Source: Clostridiaceae bacterium
GTDB lineage: Bacteria > Bacillota > Clostridia > Saccharofermentanales > UBA5734
NCBI GenBank assembly: GCA_012727965.1
Contig: JAAYFZ010000145.1
Span: forward strand, 1 to 11,972
Direction: 5' to 3'
Length of the DNA stretch: 11,972 nt
Made by a program: the position numbers and the translations under genes. The notes beneath the pieces are model-generated. The model made no database searches. It was not told the origin of the DNA and was given only the letters and a program-made list of their open reading frames with translations. This document shows positions 1-6,710 of the stretch, in pieces (positions within the stretch are counted from its first letter, which is position 1; the number at the start of each line of letters is the position of its first letter).

Positions 1-303
1 AGTCAGGATGATCCTTATGGCAGTGTGCTTGGCGCTAATGTTATATATGATGAGAACACTGAGACGCCTAATCAGGCAAAAGGCCTAGTTGAGATCAGAG
101 CAGGCGATAAGATAGATTTTCTTTGTGACTACTATTCCTATGAAGGAGCTTTCAATGATTCCTTCTTGCTGGGAGATCAGTATATAGCAACCGGGTCCTG
201 GCGCATTGAGAATCTGGAGCTCACAAATACAGATTATCTGATGAGCTTTAAATTAACAGATATTTACGACAACAGTTATTGGACTCCTGCTGTCACGGAT
301 TGA
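1..303 (+). CDS. C-terminal fragment of a probable clostripain-family (C11) cysteine peptidase
   Basis: An open frame enters from the left edge and stops at TGA 301-303, giving the last 100 residues of a longer protein whose start is outside the window. A GTG at 25 is in frame but has no ribosome binding site, so I treat it as internal. The visible part contains a GDKIDFLCDYYSYEG segment, then DSFLLGD, and ends in a TDIYDNSYWTPAV stretch. From memory this pattern (GD-IDF-CDYY, later FTDIY-YWTP) is typical of the C-terminal beta-rich region of clostripain-related peptidases of Clostridia, which are often secreted. The catalytic His/Cys pair would lie upstream and cannot be checked. No membrane segment is visible. 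A strong terminator follows 10 bases after the stop. The family call is recognition by eye, so confidence is moderate; 'C-terminal fragment of an unknown extracellular protein' is the fallback. Confidence 0.55.
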   Translation, partial: SQDDPYGSVLGANVIYDENTETPNQAKGLVEIRAGDKIDFLCDYYSYEGAFNDSFLLGDQYIATGSWRIENLELTNTDYLMSFKLTDIYDNSYWTPAVTD

Positions 304-312
304 TTTGTATAT

Positions 313-350
313 GGCTGTAGTCGCTCTAGAAGGCGATTGCAGCCTTTTTT
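313..350 (+). terminator. Rho-independent terminator after the peptidase gene
   Basis: Arms 313-324 (GGCTGTAGTCGC) and 333-344 (GCGATTGCAGCC) pair over 12 bp with two G-U wobbles and an 8-base loop, followed directly by six T residues at 345-350. This is a textbook intrinsic terminator on the + strand. The ribosome binding site of the next gene begins only 3 bases after the T run, so it might also act as an attenuator for that gene. Confidence 0.88.
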
Positions 351-369
351 ACAGGAAGGACCTATTGAG

Positions 370-1395
370 ATGCCTTTTGCCATTATCAGACAAGATATTA
401 CGAAAATGAAGGTTGATGCTATTGTGAACGCAGCCAACCGGGAACTGAAACAGGGCGGTGGAGTCTGCGGTGCTATCTTCAAAGCTGCCGGAATAGTGAA
501 GCTGCAGGCTGCTTGTGATAAGCTGGCGCCGATCGATACAGGTGAAGCTGTGATCACGCCGGGTTTCGAGCTGCCCGCACGATTTGTTATTCATACAGCC
601 GGGCCTGTTTATGGTGGTGGTATGAATAATGAGGCTGCGCTTCTTCGTTCCTGCTACATTAACAGTCTCTTGCTGGCTTCTGGCAATGATTGCGCTAGTA
701 TTGCTTTCCCGCTGATATCGAGTGGCATATATGGCTATCCAAAAACAGAAGCGCTTAAAATCGCCACAGATGCGATCAGGGATTTCCTCGAGAGTTCAAG
801 CGACGATATTGAAGTGTATCTCGCTGTTTTTGACCGTGAGGCCGTTGAGATCAGCGAAGATTTGATCGGAGATATTGAGAGCTTCATTGATGAGAACTAT
901 GCTGAGAGACTGCTGTCAAATGAGTATCGGCGAGGACTGGTACAAGAGGATCGAGCTTGGAATTTAAAATCAGAAGTTTATCTTGAGGAATCTGAAGCTC
1001 TTGATATTGAGGCAGCAAGTGCTGTGCCAAATCTAGACGATCTAATAGGCGATCTGGATGAGCCTTTTTCAGCGACACTGCTTCGTTTGATTGATGCTAA
1101 GGAACGTACTGATGTTGAGATATATAAACGCGCCAACCTCAGTCGTAAGCTCTTCTCCAAAATCAGAACGACGAAAGGCTATATGCCCAGTAAGCGTACT
1201 GCTCTTGCTTTGTCTATTGCACTTGAATTGTCACTTGAGGAGACTGGCGATCTTCTAAGGCGGGCTGGCTATGCGCTCTCAAATAGTCAAATGTCTGATG
1301 TTATTATCGAATATTTTATACTTAATGGAAGGTATGATATTTTCGAAATCAATGAGGTCTTGTTTAAATATGATCAACCGCTCCTTGGCGGATGA
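370..1395 (+). CDS. Macro-domain protein with C-terminal helix-turn-helix-like domain
   Basis: This 341-residue protein begins with a macro (ADP-ribose-binding) domain over about residues 1-165. Visible motifs are QDITKM (8-13), NAAN (20-23), the glycine-rich GGGVCGAI loop (29-36), TPGF (63-66), HTAGP (75-79) and SSGIYGYP (117-124), the set expected of a MacroD/ADP-ribose-hydrolase-like fold. Residues about 165-230 are an acidic linker. The last 109 residues resemble an XRE-like helix-turn-helix (TDVEIYKRANLSRKLFSKI, then AGYAL), followed by a conserved-looking tail ending FKYDQPLLGG. I recall this C-terminal module from other Firmicutes macro proteins. ATG 370 is chosen because AGGAAGG (353-359) sits 10 bases upstream and the macro fold starts at once; an in-frame TTG at 337 lies inside the terminator stem. 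Likely role (inference): removal or sensing of ADP-ribose or a related NAD metabolite. The natural substrate is unknown. Confidence 0.85.
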   Translation: MPFAIIRQDITKMKVDAIVNAANRELKQGGGVCGAIFKAAGIVKLQAACDKLAPIDTGEAVITPGFELPARFVIHTAGPVYGGGMNNEAALLRSCYINSLLLASGNDCASIAFPLISSGIYGYPKTEALKIATDAIRDFLESSSDDIEVYLAVFDREAVEISEDLIGDIESFIDENYAERLLSNEYRRGLVQEDRAWNLKSEVYLEESEALDIEAASAVPNLDDLIGDLDEPFSATLLRLIDAKERTDVEIYKRANLSRKLFSKIRTTKGYMPSKRTALALSIALELSLEETGDLLRRAGYALSNSQMSDVIIEYFILNGRYDIFEINEVLFKYDQPLLGG

Positions 1396-1398
1396 TCA
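1371..1398 (+). other. Inverted repeat spanning the macro gene stop codon
   Basis: TGATCA (1371-1376) and TGATCA (1393-1398) pair, an A-A mismatch follows, then CCGC (1378-1381) pairs with GCGG (1388-1391) around a 6-base loop. The TGA stop is in the right arm. There is no T run, so it is not a standard terminator; it could limit read-through into the vWA gene or protect the mRNA end. Confidence 0.4.
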
Positions 1399-1518
1399 GG
1401 AGCACTTAATCTATATGCAGTCATAAATGTCGCTTGTCGGGCGACCATGACAATTATGTGCGATGTTATCCTTGGGTCAGATCAACTGATGACACCAAAA
1501 CCTAAGGAGGACAAAATC

Positions 1519-2172
1519 ATGAAAAAGAATTCAACAGAACTGGTTTTTATACTAGACAGAAGCGGCTCAATGAGCGGTCTTGAAGGAGATACTATCGGCG
1601 GCTTCAACTCAATGCTGGTTAAGCAGAAGCAGCTTGAAGGCAAGTGTTATATCACTACGGTGCTATTTGACAACAATTATGAACTGCTTCATGACAGAAT
1701 CGAGATCCAGGCGGTTAGTACAATTAGTGATAAGGAATACTATGTAGGCGGATCTACTGCGCTGTTGGACGCCATAGGCAGAACAATAAACAAAATAGGA
1801 AATGTTCAGAAAAATACAGCAGCAGAATATCGGGCTGAAAACGTACTGTTTGTTATAATTACTGACGGACAGGAGAACTCCAGCCGTGAGTATTCTATGC
1901 GCAGGATAAAAGAAATGATTGAGCATCAGAAGAGCAAATATGACTGGGAGTTTATTTTTCTTGGGGCTAACATTGACGCTGTAGAAACGGCAGGTAAATT
2001 TGGTATTTCTGCTGATCGTGCTCAGGATTTTCATGCAGATAGTGAAGGTGTTGAACTAAATTTCAGGGTCATGAGTGAGACTGTTGCATCTTATAGGGAA
2101 TCTGCTGAGATGCCGGATGATTGGAATAAGAAGATCAAGCGGGACTATCAAGGCAGAGGTAAAAAAGCTTGA
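1519..2172 (+). CDS. von Willebrand factor A (vWA) domain protein
   Basis: A 217-residue protein made almost entirely of one vWA domain. The MIDAS metal-binding motif DRSGS is at residues 13-17, the MIDAS threonine is in GGSTALLDAIG (Thr80), and the third metal-site element is ITDGQE (Asp116). The ligand residues look intact, so it should bind Mg2+ and a protein partner. There is no signal peptide or membrane segment, so it is predicted cytoplasmic. A late FLGANIDAVETAGKFGISADRA segment (about 152-173) matches a compact vWA family I recall from gut Firmicutes. ATG 1519 is preferred over the ATG at 1447 because TAAGGAGG lies at 1503-1510, 8 bases upstream, and the 24 extra residues are not domain-like. 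It follows the macro gene by 123 bases on the same strand. vWA proteins commonly act as assembly or scaffold parts; the partner here is not visible. Confidence 0.85.
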   Translation: MKKNSTELVFILDRSGSMSGLEGDTIGGFNSMLVKQKQLEGKCYITTVLFDNNYELLHDRIEIQAVSTISDKEYYVGGSTALLDAIGRTINKIGNVQKNTAAEYRAENVLFVIITDGQENSSREYSMRRIKEMIEHQKSKYDWEFIFLGANIDAVETAGKFGISADRAQDFHADSEGVELNFRVMSETVASYRESAEMPDDWNKKIKRDYQGRGKKA

Positions 2173-2206
2173 CATAAAGAGTCGGATTAAGCATGATTAT
2201 AGACAG

Positions 2207-2228
2207 AACCGTAACATATAAAACGGTT
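2207..2228. promoter_or_regulatory. 22-bp dyad upstream of the Crp/Fnr gene, candidate operator
   Basis: AACCGT (2207-2212) and ACGGTT (2223-2228) are perfect 6-base inverted arms separated by 10 bases. A 22-bp span suits a dimeric Crp-family protein, but the half-sites do not match the classical TGTGA or TTGAT cores. It lies 58 bases upstream of the regulator start. Autoregulation is an inference. Confidence 0.35.
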
Positions 2229-2286
2229 GAAACAGTATAAGTAACCATTAGAGTCCAAATGGATTCTCAAGGGACAGGAGTGCTAT

Positions 2287-3021
2287 ATGAAAAAGATCTG
2301 TGAAACCTTGGCTGCTACACCTCTTTTTGCGGGCTTGACCCATGATTTATTCCACGAATACTGCTCCAAGACTAGTATAAGAGTAGTTTGGAAAGGTGAG
2401 GTCCTGGTCAATGAAGGTGATGCCTGTAATGGTATTGGCATGATCATTGAAGGCCAGTTGGCTATGCAGAAGTATACCAGTGGCGGCGAGTTTGCAACAT
2501 TGGCGCTGCTAGGTCCTGGTGAGGTTTTCGGTGAGTATTTGATTTTCGGTTCGCGAAAAACATATACTACTACAATCGAAGCAGTTACAAATTCGAAAAT
2601 TATTTTCATAACTAAGGACATGCTGATGCATCTGCTAGGCAATAGTCCAGCTATTATGTCAAATTTCTTAAGACTTCTCTCTGATCGGGTTCAGACTCAG
2701 AATCGTCGCATATCACTGCTCTCTCAGAAGAGTCTGCGTCAGAAAATCGCCAACTATTTACTTGAGCTTCTGCGTGATCAACTCGAAAAAGAAGGAGAAT
2801 CTCCCAAAACAGTCAGACAGCTTGTATCAACGCAGGCTGTTGAGCTGCCGGTATCGAAAGAGGTTGTATCAAGACTCCTTGCCATGCCCAGACCTTCATT
2901 CTCGCGCGAACTGATCGCAATGGAGAGAGATGGACTTGTTCGTGTAAGCGGCCGTGTTATCTGGCTCTTAGATCTCGATGGTTTAGAGAAAGGTGTTATA
3001 GAAGGGTTTGTATCACCTTAA
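2287..3021 (+). CDS. Crp/Fnr-family transcriptional regulator
   Basis: A 244-residue protein with the two-part Crp/Fnr layout. The N-terminal effector domain (about 1-120) contains FAGL, the GEVLVNEGDACNGIGMIIEGQLA beta-roll (split here for its GD and G-rich turns) and GEVFGEYLIFG. A long dimerisation helix runs about 125-160 (SNFLRLLSDRVQTQNRRISLL). The C-terminal winged helix (about 175-225) includes SKEVVSRLLAMPRPSFSREL as recognition-helix region and DGLVRVSG as wing. The Arg-Ser-Ala cAMP-contact triplet of E. coli CRP is not seen (SRKTYTTTIEA instead), and the three N-terminal cysteines (5, 26, 47) are not spaced as in oxygen-sensing FNR, so neither cAMP nor an FNR-type iron-sulfur cluster is indicated. 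Start ATG 2287 has ACAGGAG (2274-2280) 6 bases upstream. It is flanked by its own dyad and terminator and looks monocistronic. Effector and targets cannot be read from the sequence. Confidence 0.9.
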   Translation: MKKICETLAATPLFAGLTHDLFHEYCSKTSIRVVWKGEVLVNEGDACNGIGMIIEGQLAMQKYTSGGEFATLALLGPGEVFGEYLIFGSRKTYTTTIEAVTNSKIIFITKDMLMHLLGNSPAIMSNFLRLLSDRVQTQNRRISLLSQKSLRQKIANYLLELLRDQLEKEGESPKTVRQLVSTQAVELPVSKEVVSRLLAMPRPSFSRELIAMERDGLVRVSGRVIWLLDLDGLEKGVIEGFVSP

Positions 3022-3047
3022 AATTATCCATTATATGAAATGACATA

Positions 3048-3090
3048 AAATGACAGATTGCACTGGCAATCTGTCATTTGTTGTTTTATT
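3048..3090 (+). terminator. Rho-independent terminator after the Crp/Fnr gene
   Basis: Arms 3048-3061 (AAATGACAGATTGC) and 3066-3079 (GCAATCTGTCATTT) form a perfect 14-bp stem with a 4-base loop, followed by the T-rich GTTGTTTTATTT. It lies 26 bases after the stop codon. The left arm begins with A residues, so it could also work weakly on the other strand. Confidence 0.8.
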
Positions 3091-3165
3091 TGTCGGCATC
3101 AAGCTGCGGACTCGGGATTTATATCAGTCAAAATGACATAAATCATCACATATTGATATAAGGTC

Positions 3166-3194
3166 TGTTATTTTTTATTGCCATTAGTTATAAT
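3166..3194 (+). promoter_or_regulatory. xpt: Candidate promoter for the xpt operon
   Basis: A perfect -10 hexamer TATAAT lies at 3189-3194, 47 bases before the xpt start. The best -35 at 17-base spacing is the poor TGTTAT (3166-3171). The surrounding DNA is AT-rich, as expected for a clostridial promoter. No guanine/xanthine riboswitch core is seen between it and the gene. Confidence 0.45.
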
Positions 3195-3241
3195 TTGCCT
3201 ATCCCTAGTTTTGTAATTTGAGACAGATTATGAGGTTGTTG

Positions 3242-3814
3242 ATGGAAGCTTTGAAACAGAAGATTCAAAATGAAGGTCAGGTGCTGCCGGGTAATATACT
3301 CAAGGTTGATCATTTCCTGAACCATCAGATAGATCCTCAGTTGATGTTTGAGATCGGACAGTGCTTCGCAGAGCGTTTCGCTGATGCGAAGCCTACAAAG
3401 ATCCTGACGATTGAAGCTTCTGGCATACCGCCGGCCTTGATGACCGGTCTGGCTATGATGCTGCCTGTGATCTATGCTAAGAAGACTGAAGCTGCCAATC
3501 TGGACAGCCAGTTTTATTCAGCCTCAGTCCATTCTTTTACTAGAAACAGGGATTATACGATTCGCGTGAGCAGCAAGTATTTGTCTGCGGTCGACCGTGT
3601 TCTGATCATCGATGATTTCCTGGCAAATGGTCAGGCTCTGTTGGGGTTAACAGAGCTGATCAAACAGTCAGGTGCAACATTGGCCGGAGCGGGAATCGTA
3701 ATTGAAAAGGCCTTTCAAAAGGGAGGCGAGCTGGTGCGTTCACAAGGTATGAAGGTTGTGTCACTGGCAAAAATAAAGGATATGACTGACGGTACAGTTC
3801 ATTTCTGCGACTAA
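3242..3814 (+). CDS. xpt: Xanthine phosphoribosyltransferase
   Basis: This 190-residue protein transfers the phosphoribosyl group of PRPP to xanthine (and more weakly guanine), making XMP in purine salvage in the cytoplasm. The start MEALKQKIQNEGQVLPG and the following LKVDHFLNHQIDPQLM closely match the N-terminus I know from Bacillus subtilis Xpt (194 aa). The PRPP-binding motif VLIIDDFLANG is at about 120-130 with the acidic pair Asp124-Asp125. ATG 3242 is chosen on this alignment, with TGAGG (3230-3234) 7 bases upstream; ATG 3230 and TTG 3218 would add residues the family lacks. It is the first gene of a run with a BMP lipoprotein and ABC transporter; no terminator is seen in the 107 bases after it, so co-transcription is likely. 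In Bacillus xpt is under a guanine riboswitch, but I do not see one here. Confidence 0.93.
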   Translation: MEALKQKIQNEGQVLPGNILKVDHFLNHQIDPQLMFEIGQCFAERFADAKPTKILTIEASGIPPALMTGLAMMLPVIYAKKTEAANLDSQFYSASVHSFTRNRDYTIRVSSKYLSAVDRVLIIDDFLANGQALLGLTELIKQSGATLAGAGIVIEKAFQKGGELVRSQGMKVVSLAKIKDMTDGTVHFCD

Positions 3815-3921
3815 ACAGGTCGGAGGAAGCGCCGAAGCCAACTGGGTATCAGGCTGAGACGTCTCTATATCGAACAGAATATCAATATTGTATGAGAAGT
3901 TTAGTGCTGAAGGAGGAAATC

Positions 3922-5031
3922 ATGATGAAACTTCGTAAATTGGTGACACTGTTGCTCTGTTTAAGCATGCTGTTTAGTGCTGTTGCGCTGGCAGGCTGCG
4001 GGGACAAAAAAGAGGATGAAAAACTTAAGGTTGGTATAATTTATATCAGCCCTAAGACAGACGGTGGTTGGTCTGAAGCGCATGCCAAGGGCTTCGCTCA
4101 GGCTGTTGAGAAAATCGGTGCTGACAAGGTTCAGCTGGCCGAGATCGAATCAATCGATGACAATGACGCTCAGGCCACAGAAACAGCTCTTCGTCAGCTG
4201 GCTGAGCAGGGCTGTAAGCTGATCTTCGCAACCAGCTATAACTACATGAATACAGTAGTTAAACTGGCTGAGGAGTATAAGGATGTAAAATTCGAGCATT
4301 GCTCAGGTTACATGGACAGCGAAAATCTCGCAAATTATTTCGGGCAAATTGAACAGGCCAGATATCTGTCTGGTATAGTAGCAGGTCGTATGACAGAGAG
4401 CAATAAAATCGGTTTTGTTGCCGCTCAGAAAATTCCTGAGGTCATGAGAGCTGTTAATTCATTCGCGTTGGGCGCACTCTCAGTTAATCCTGAAGCAGAG
4501 ATAATGGTCAGCTGGACTAATACCTGGTATGACCCGCAGAAGGAAAAGGAAGCAGCGATAGCTCTGATTGACAGCGGTTGTGATGTCGTTGGTCAGCATC
4601 AGGATTCTACCGCTACCCAGGAAGCTGCACAGGAAAAGGGTGTTTATGGCATCGGCTATGACAATCCTATGTACAGTGAAGCGATTAAGGATGCTTACCT
4701 TACTGCTCCGATCTGGTTGTGGGGCGCATATTATGAAGAGCGCATTCAGGCTGTTCTCGATGGAACCTGGAAAACAGGCGCATACTGGGGCGGCATGGCA
4801 GAAGGTGTGGTCGCTCTGGACGATATGACTGACTTGGTGCCCAAGGAAGTTCAGGATGAGGTCAACGCGCTTGTTGACACCATGAAGACAAAAGGCAATG
4901 AGTATGTATTTGCTGGTCCTATAAAAGACAATACCGGTGAGCTCAGAGTTGCAGAAGGTGAGTCACTGGACAAAGATTCACAGATGAGTATGGATTGGTA
5001 CGTCGATGGCGTAACAGTAGCTGCAGAATAA
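3922..5031 (+). CDS. BMP-family substrate-binding lipoprotein of a purine/nucleoside ABC transporter
   Basis: A 369-residue lipoprotein with a basic start (MMKLRK), a hydrophobic core and lipobox LAGC; Cys26 would be lipidated and anchor it outside the membrane. The mature part is a BMP/Med (PnrA-like) periplasmic-binding fold. The signatures DGGWSEAH (Trp50), YNYMNTV, YFGQIEQARYLSGIVAG and SWTNTWYDPQKEKEAA resemble the Trp-rich BMP branch that I associate with purine bases rather than the Asp-rich PnrA nucleoside branch; that substrate assignment is inference. AGGAGG (3911-3916) serves ATG 3922 or the adjacent ATG 3925; the upstream ATG 3892 has no good site and would spoil the signal peptide. 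It follows xpt and precedes its own ATPase and permeases, which supports purine import. GC-rich hairpins after the stop may raise its level above the membrane parts. Confidence 0.9.
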   Translation: MMKLRKLVTLLLCLSMLFSAVALAGCGDKKEDEKLKVGIIYISPKTDGGWSEAHAKGFAQAVEKIGADKVQLAEIESIDDNDAQATETALRQLAEQGCKLIFATSYNYMNTVVKLAEEYKDVKFEHCSGYMDSENLANYFGQIEQARYLSGIVAGRMTESNKIGFVAAQKIPEVMRAVNSFALGALSVNPEAEIMVSWTNTWYDPQKEKEAAIALIDSGCDVVGQHQDSTATQEAAQEKGVYGIGYDNPMYSEAIKDAYLTAPIWLWGAYYEERIQAVLDGTWKTGAYWGGMAEGVVALDDMTDLVPKEVQDEVNALVDTMKTKGNEYVFAGPIKDNTGELRVAEGESLDKDSQMSMDWYVDGVTVAAE

Positions 5032-5039
5032 ATAATCAA

Positions 5040-5110
5040 GTCGGTTGTATTACACCGACCGGCTGAAGAACCGGACAAATTCCGGGCCCGAATGGGCCCG
5101 GAGGCTGCTC
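5040..5110 (+). other. Cluster of GC-rich hairpins between lipoprotein and ATPase genes
   Basis: Three inverted repeats follow one another: GTCGG/CCGAC (5040-5044, 5055-5059), CCGG/CCGG (5059-5062, 5071-5074), and the strongest, CCGGGCCC (5082-5089) with GGGCCCGG (5094-5101) around a GAAT loop, extendable by T5081-A5102. The T run after them is short and offset (TTTT 5114-5117), so complete termination is not expected. Placement fits an mRNA-stabilising or attenuating element giving more binding protein than ATPase. Confidence 0.6.
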
Positions 5111-5147
5111 CGGTTTTGCCGTTTCAGTGCATTCAGGGGGATAATTC

Positions 5148-6710
5148 GTGATTGATACGAAAACTGGCAGTGATCTGAAAAAAGATATTCCGGCTATCGA
5201 TATGCAGGGCATCAGCAAGAACTTCGGACAAGTCCAGGCAAACAGTGAGATTTGTTTTTCTGTTAATAGCGGAGAGATTCATGCGCTGCTGGGTGAAAAT
5301 GGTTCAGGCAAGAGTACTCTGATGAACATTCTTTCAGGCATTTATCAGCCTGATGCCGGCATAATTCATATATATGGCAATCAGGTTTACTTGAGATCAC
5401 CGCGTGATTCAATTAATTTGGGTATTGGCATGATACATCAGCACTTCAAGCTGGTTGAGCATATGACTGCTCTGGAAAACATCATGGCAGGAACTGGTCA
5501 TGGACTTAAGCTCAGGCGCCGCGAGGCTTTGGCCAGGGTGCAGGAGTTTGCTGCCCGCTTCGATATGGAGATTGAGCCTGGCAGGCTTGTGTCCGAAATG
5601 TCTGTAGGCGAGAAGCAGACAGTTGAAATTTTGAAGGTGCTTTATAGAGGTGCGGATATTCTTGTGCTTGATGAGCCGACAGCTGTTCTAACGCCGCAAG
5701 AGATCCGCAAGCTTTTTAATATAATGGGTAAGATGCGGTCTGAGGGCAAGGCTATTATCTTCATCAGTCATAAGCTTAATGAAGTTCGCGAAATGAGTGA
5801 CAGAATTACTGTTTTGAACAAGGGTCGAACAGTTGGAACGGTCACCACTTCTGATCTGTCGGTGGAGGAGCTGATCGAGATGATGGTCGGTCGCAAGGTT
5901 GATCTGTCGATCAGCCGCCCGTATTTCAAGGACGAAGGATCCTGTCTCGAGGTAAAAGATCTGACAGTTCGTGATATTGATGAAGTCGTTAAGCTGAACG
6001 ATGTCAGCTTCACACTGCGTCATGGCGAGATTCTTGGCGTTGCCGGGTTAGCCGGCAGTGGTCAGAAGGAGCTTTGTGAAACTATCGCCGGCCTGATCAA
6101 GCCAGTATCAGGAAACATAAATTTTCATGATACTGAAATTGTTGGGCTCTCACCTCGCGAGATCATCCGACTAGGTGTCAGCATGAGCTTCATTCCAGAG
6201 GATCGCCTGGGCATGGGGCTGGTTGCCAGCATGGACATTGCGGACAATATAATGTTAAAAGACTACGCCTTCCACAAGGGGCTTATGTTGAATCGCAAGA
6301 TTGCCCGCAAGAAGGCTGACGCGATCGTTAAGCAGCTTGATATTCAAACACCAGGCATATTTCATACTGTGCGCAAACTGTCCGGTGGTAATATTCAGAA
6401 GGTTATTCTCGGTAGAGAAATTAATCTGAATCCAAGATTGCTGATAACTGCATATGCGGTCAGAGGGCTTGATATCAATTCTTCTCATACCATCTACGAT
6501 CTGCTGAATGAGCAGAAAATGAAGGGTGTTGCTGTTCTCTATATCGGCGAGGATCTTGATGTACTTATTGATCTGTGCGACAGGATCATGGTCATGTGTC
6601 AGGGAGAAGTGACAGGCATCGTAGATGCCAGAAAAGTTACCAAGGACCAGCTTGGCCTTATGATGACCGGACTGAAGCTCGATGAGATCAATAAGGAGGT
6701 ATCACAATGA
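5148..6710 (+). CDS. ABC transporter ATPase, two nucleotide-binding domains (BMP/sugar class)
   Basis: A 520-residue protein with tandem ABC domains, the layout of RbsA/NupO-type ATPases that power import with two BPD_transp_2 permeases. Domain 1 is complete: Walker A GENGSGKST (49-57), MIHQHFKLV Q-loop, signature SVGEKQ, and Walker B LVLDEPTAVL (Asp175, Glu176), with an FISHKL switch histidine. Domain 2 is degenerate: its Walker A reads GLAGSGQKE (300-308), with Gln in place of the catalytic Lys, and its Walker B reads LLITAYAVRGLD with no Asp-Glu pair, although LSGGN (411-415) is kept. Loss of function in site 2 is usual in this class. The start is GTG 5148, with AGGGGG (5135-5140) 7 bases upstream. 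Its stop overlaps the first permease start by ATGA. Energises purine/nucleoside uptake on the cytoplasmic face. Confidence 0.93.
   Translation: MIDTKTGSDLKKDIPAIDMQGISKNFGQVQANSEICFSVNSGEIHALLGENGSGKSTLMNILSGIYQPDAGIIHIYGNQVYLRSPRDSINLGIGMIHQHFKLVEHMTALENIMAGTGHGLKLRRREALARVQEFAARFDMEIEPGRLVSEMSVGEKQTVEILKVLYRGADILVLDEPTAVLTPQEIRKLFNIMGKMRSEGKAIIFISHKLNEVREMSDRITVLNKGRTVGTVTTSDLSVEELIEMMVGRKVDLSISRPYFKDEGSCLEVKDLTVRDIDEVVKLNDVSFTLRHGEILGVAGLAGSGQKELCETIAGLIKPVSGNINFHDTEIVGLSPREIIRLGVSMSFIPEDRLGMGLVASMDIADNIMLKDYAFHKGLMLNRKIARKKADAIVKQLDIQTPGIFHTVRKLSGGNIQKVILGREINLNPRLLITAYAVRGLDINSSHTIYDLLNEQKMKGVAVLYIGEDLDVLIDLCDRIMVMCQGEVTGIVDARKVTKDQLGLMMTGLKLDEINKEVSQ

Noticed and set aside
337..369. Upstream TTG start for the macro protein, adding 11 residues
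   Set aside because: It lies inside the terminator stem, has no ribosome binding site, and the macro fold starts right at the ATG at 370, which has AGGAAGG upstream.
1447..1518. Upstream ATG start for the vWA protein, adding 24 residues
   Set aside because: No ribosome binding site before 1447; TAAGGAGG at 1503-1510 clearly serves ATG 1519.
1663..2034. Open frame of 123 codons on the - strand
   Set aside because: It is inside the vWA gene, lacks a ribosome binding site and shows no domain.
3090..3241. Guanine/xanthine-type purine riboswitch upstream of xpt
   Set aside because: Expected from Bacillus, but the conserved core with its paired loops and conserved junction is not present by eye in this stretch.
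3815..3865. Possible TPP or cobalamin riboswitch suggested by CTGAGAC and GAAGCC
   Set aside because: Only isolated short words match; the remaining conserved elements of either class are missing.
3866..3878. PurR-box-like CGAACA between xpt and the lipoprotein gene
   Set aside because: A single short match without the second, properly spaced box is expected by chance.
6039..6500. Broken second nucleotide-binding site in the ATPase as a sign of a decaying gene
   Set aside because: A degenerate second site is normal for RbsA/BMP-type ATPases; the frame is intact and LSGGN is kept.
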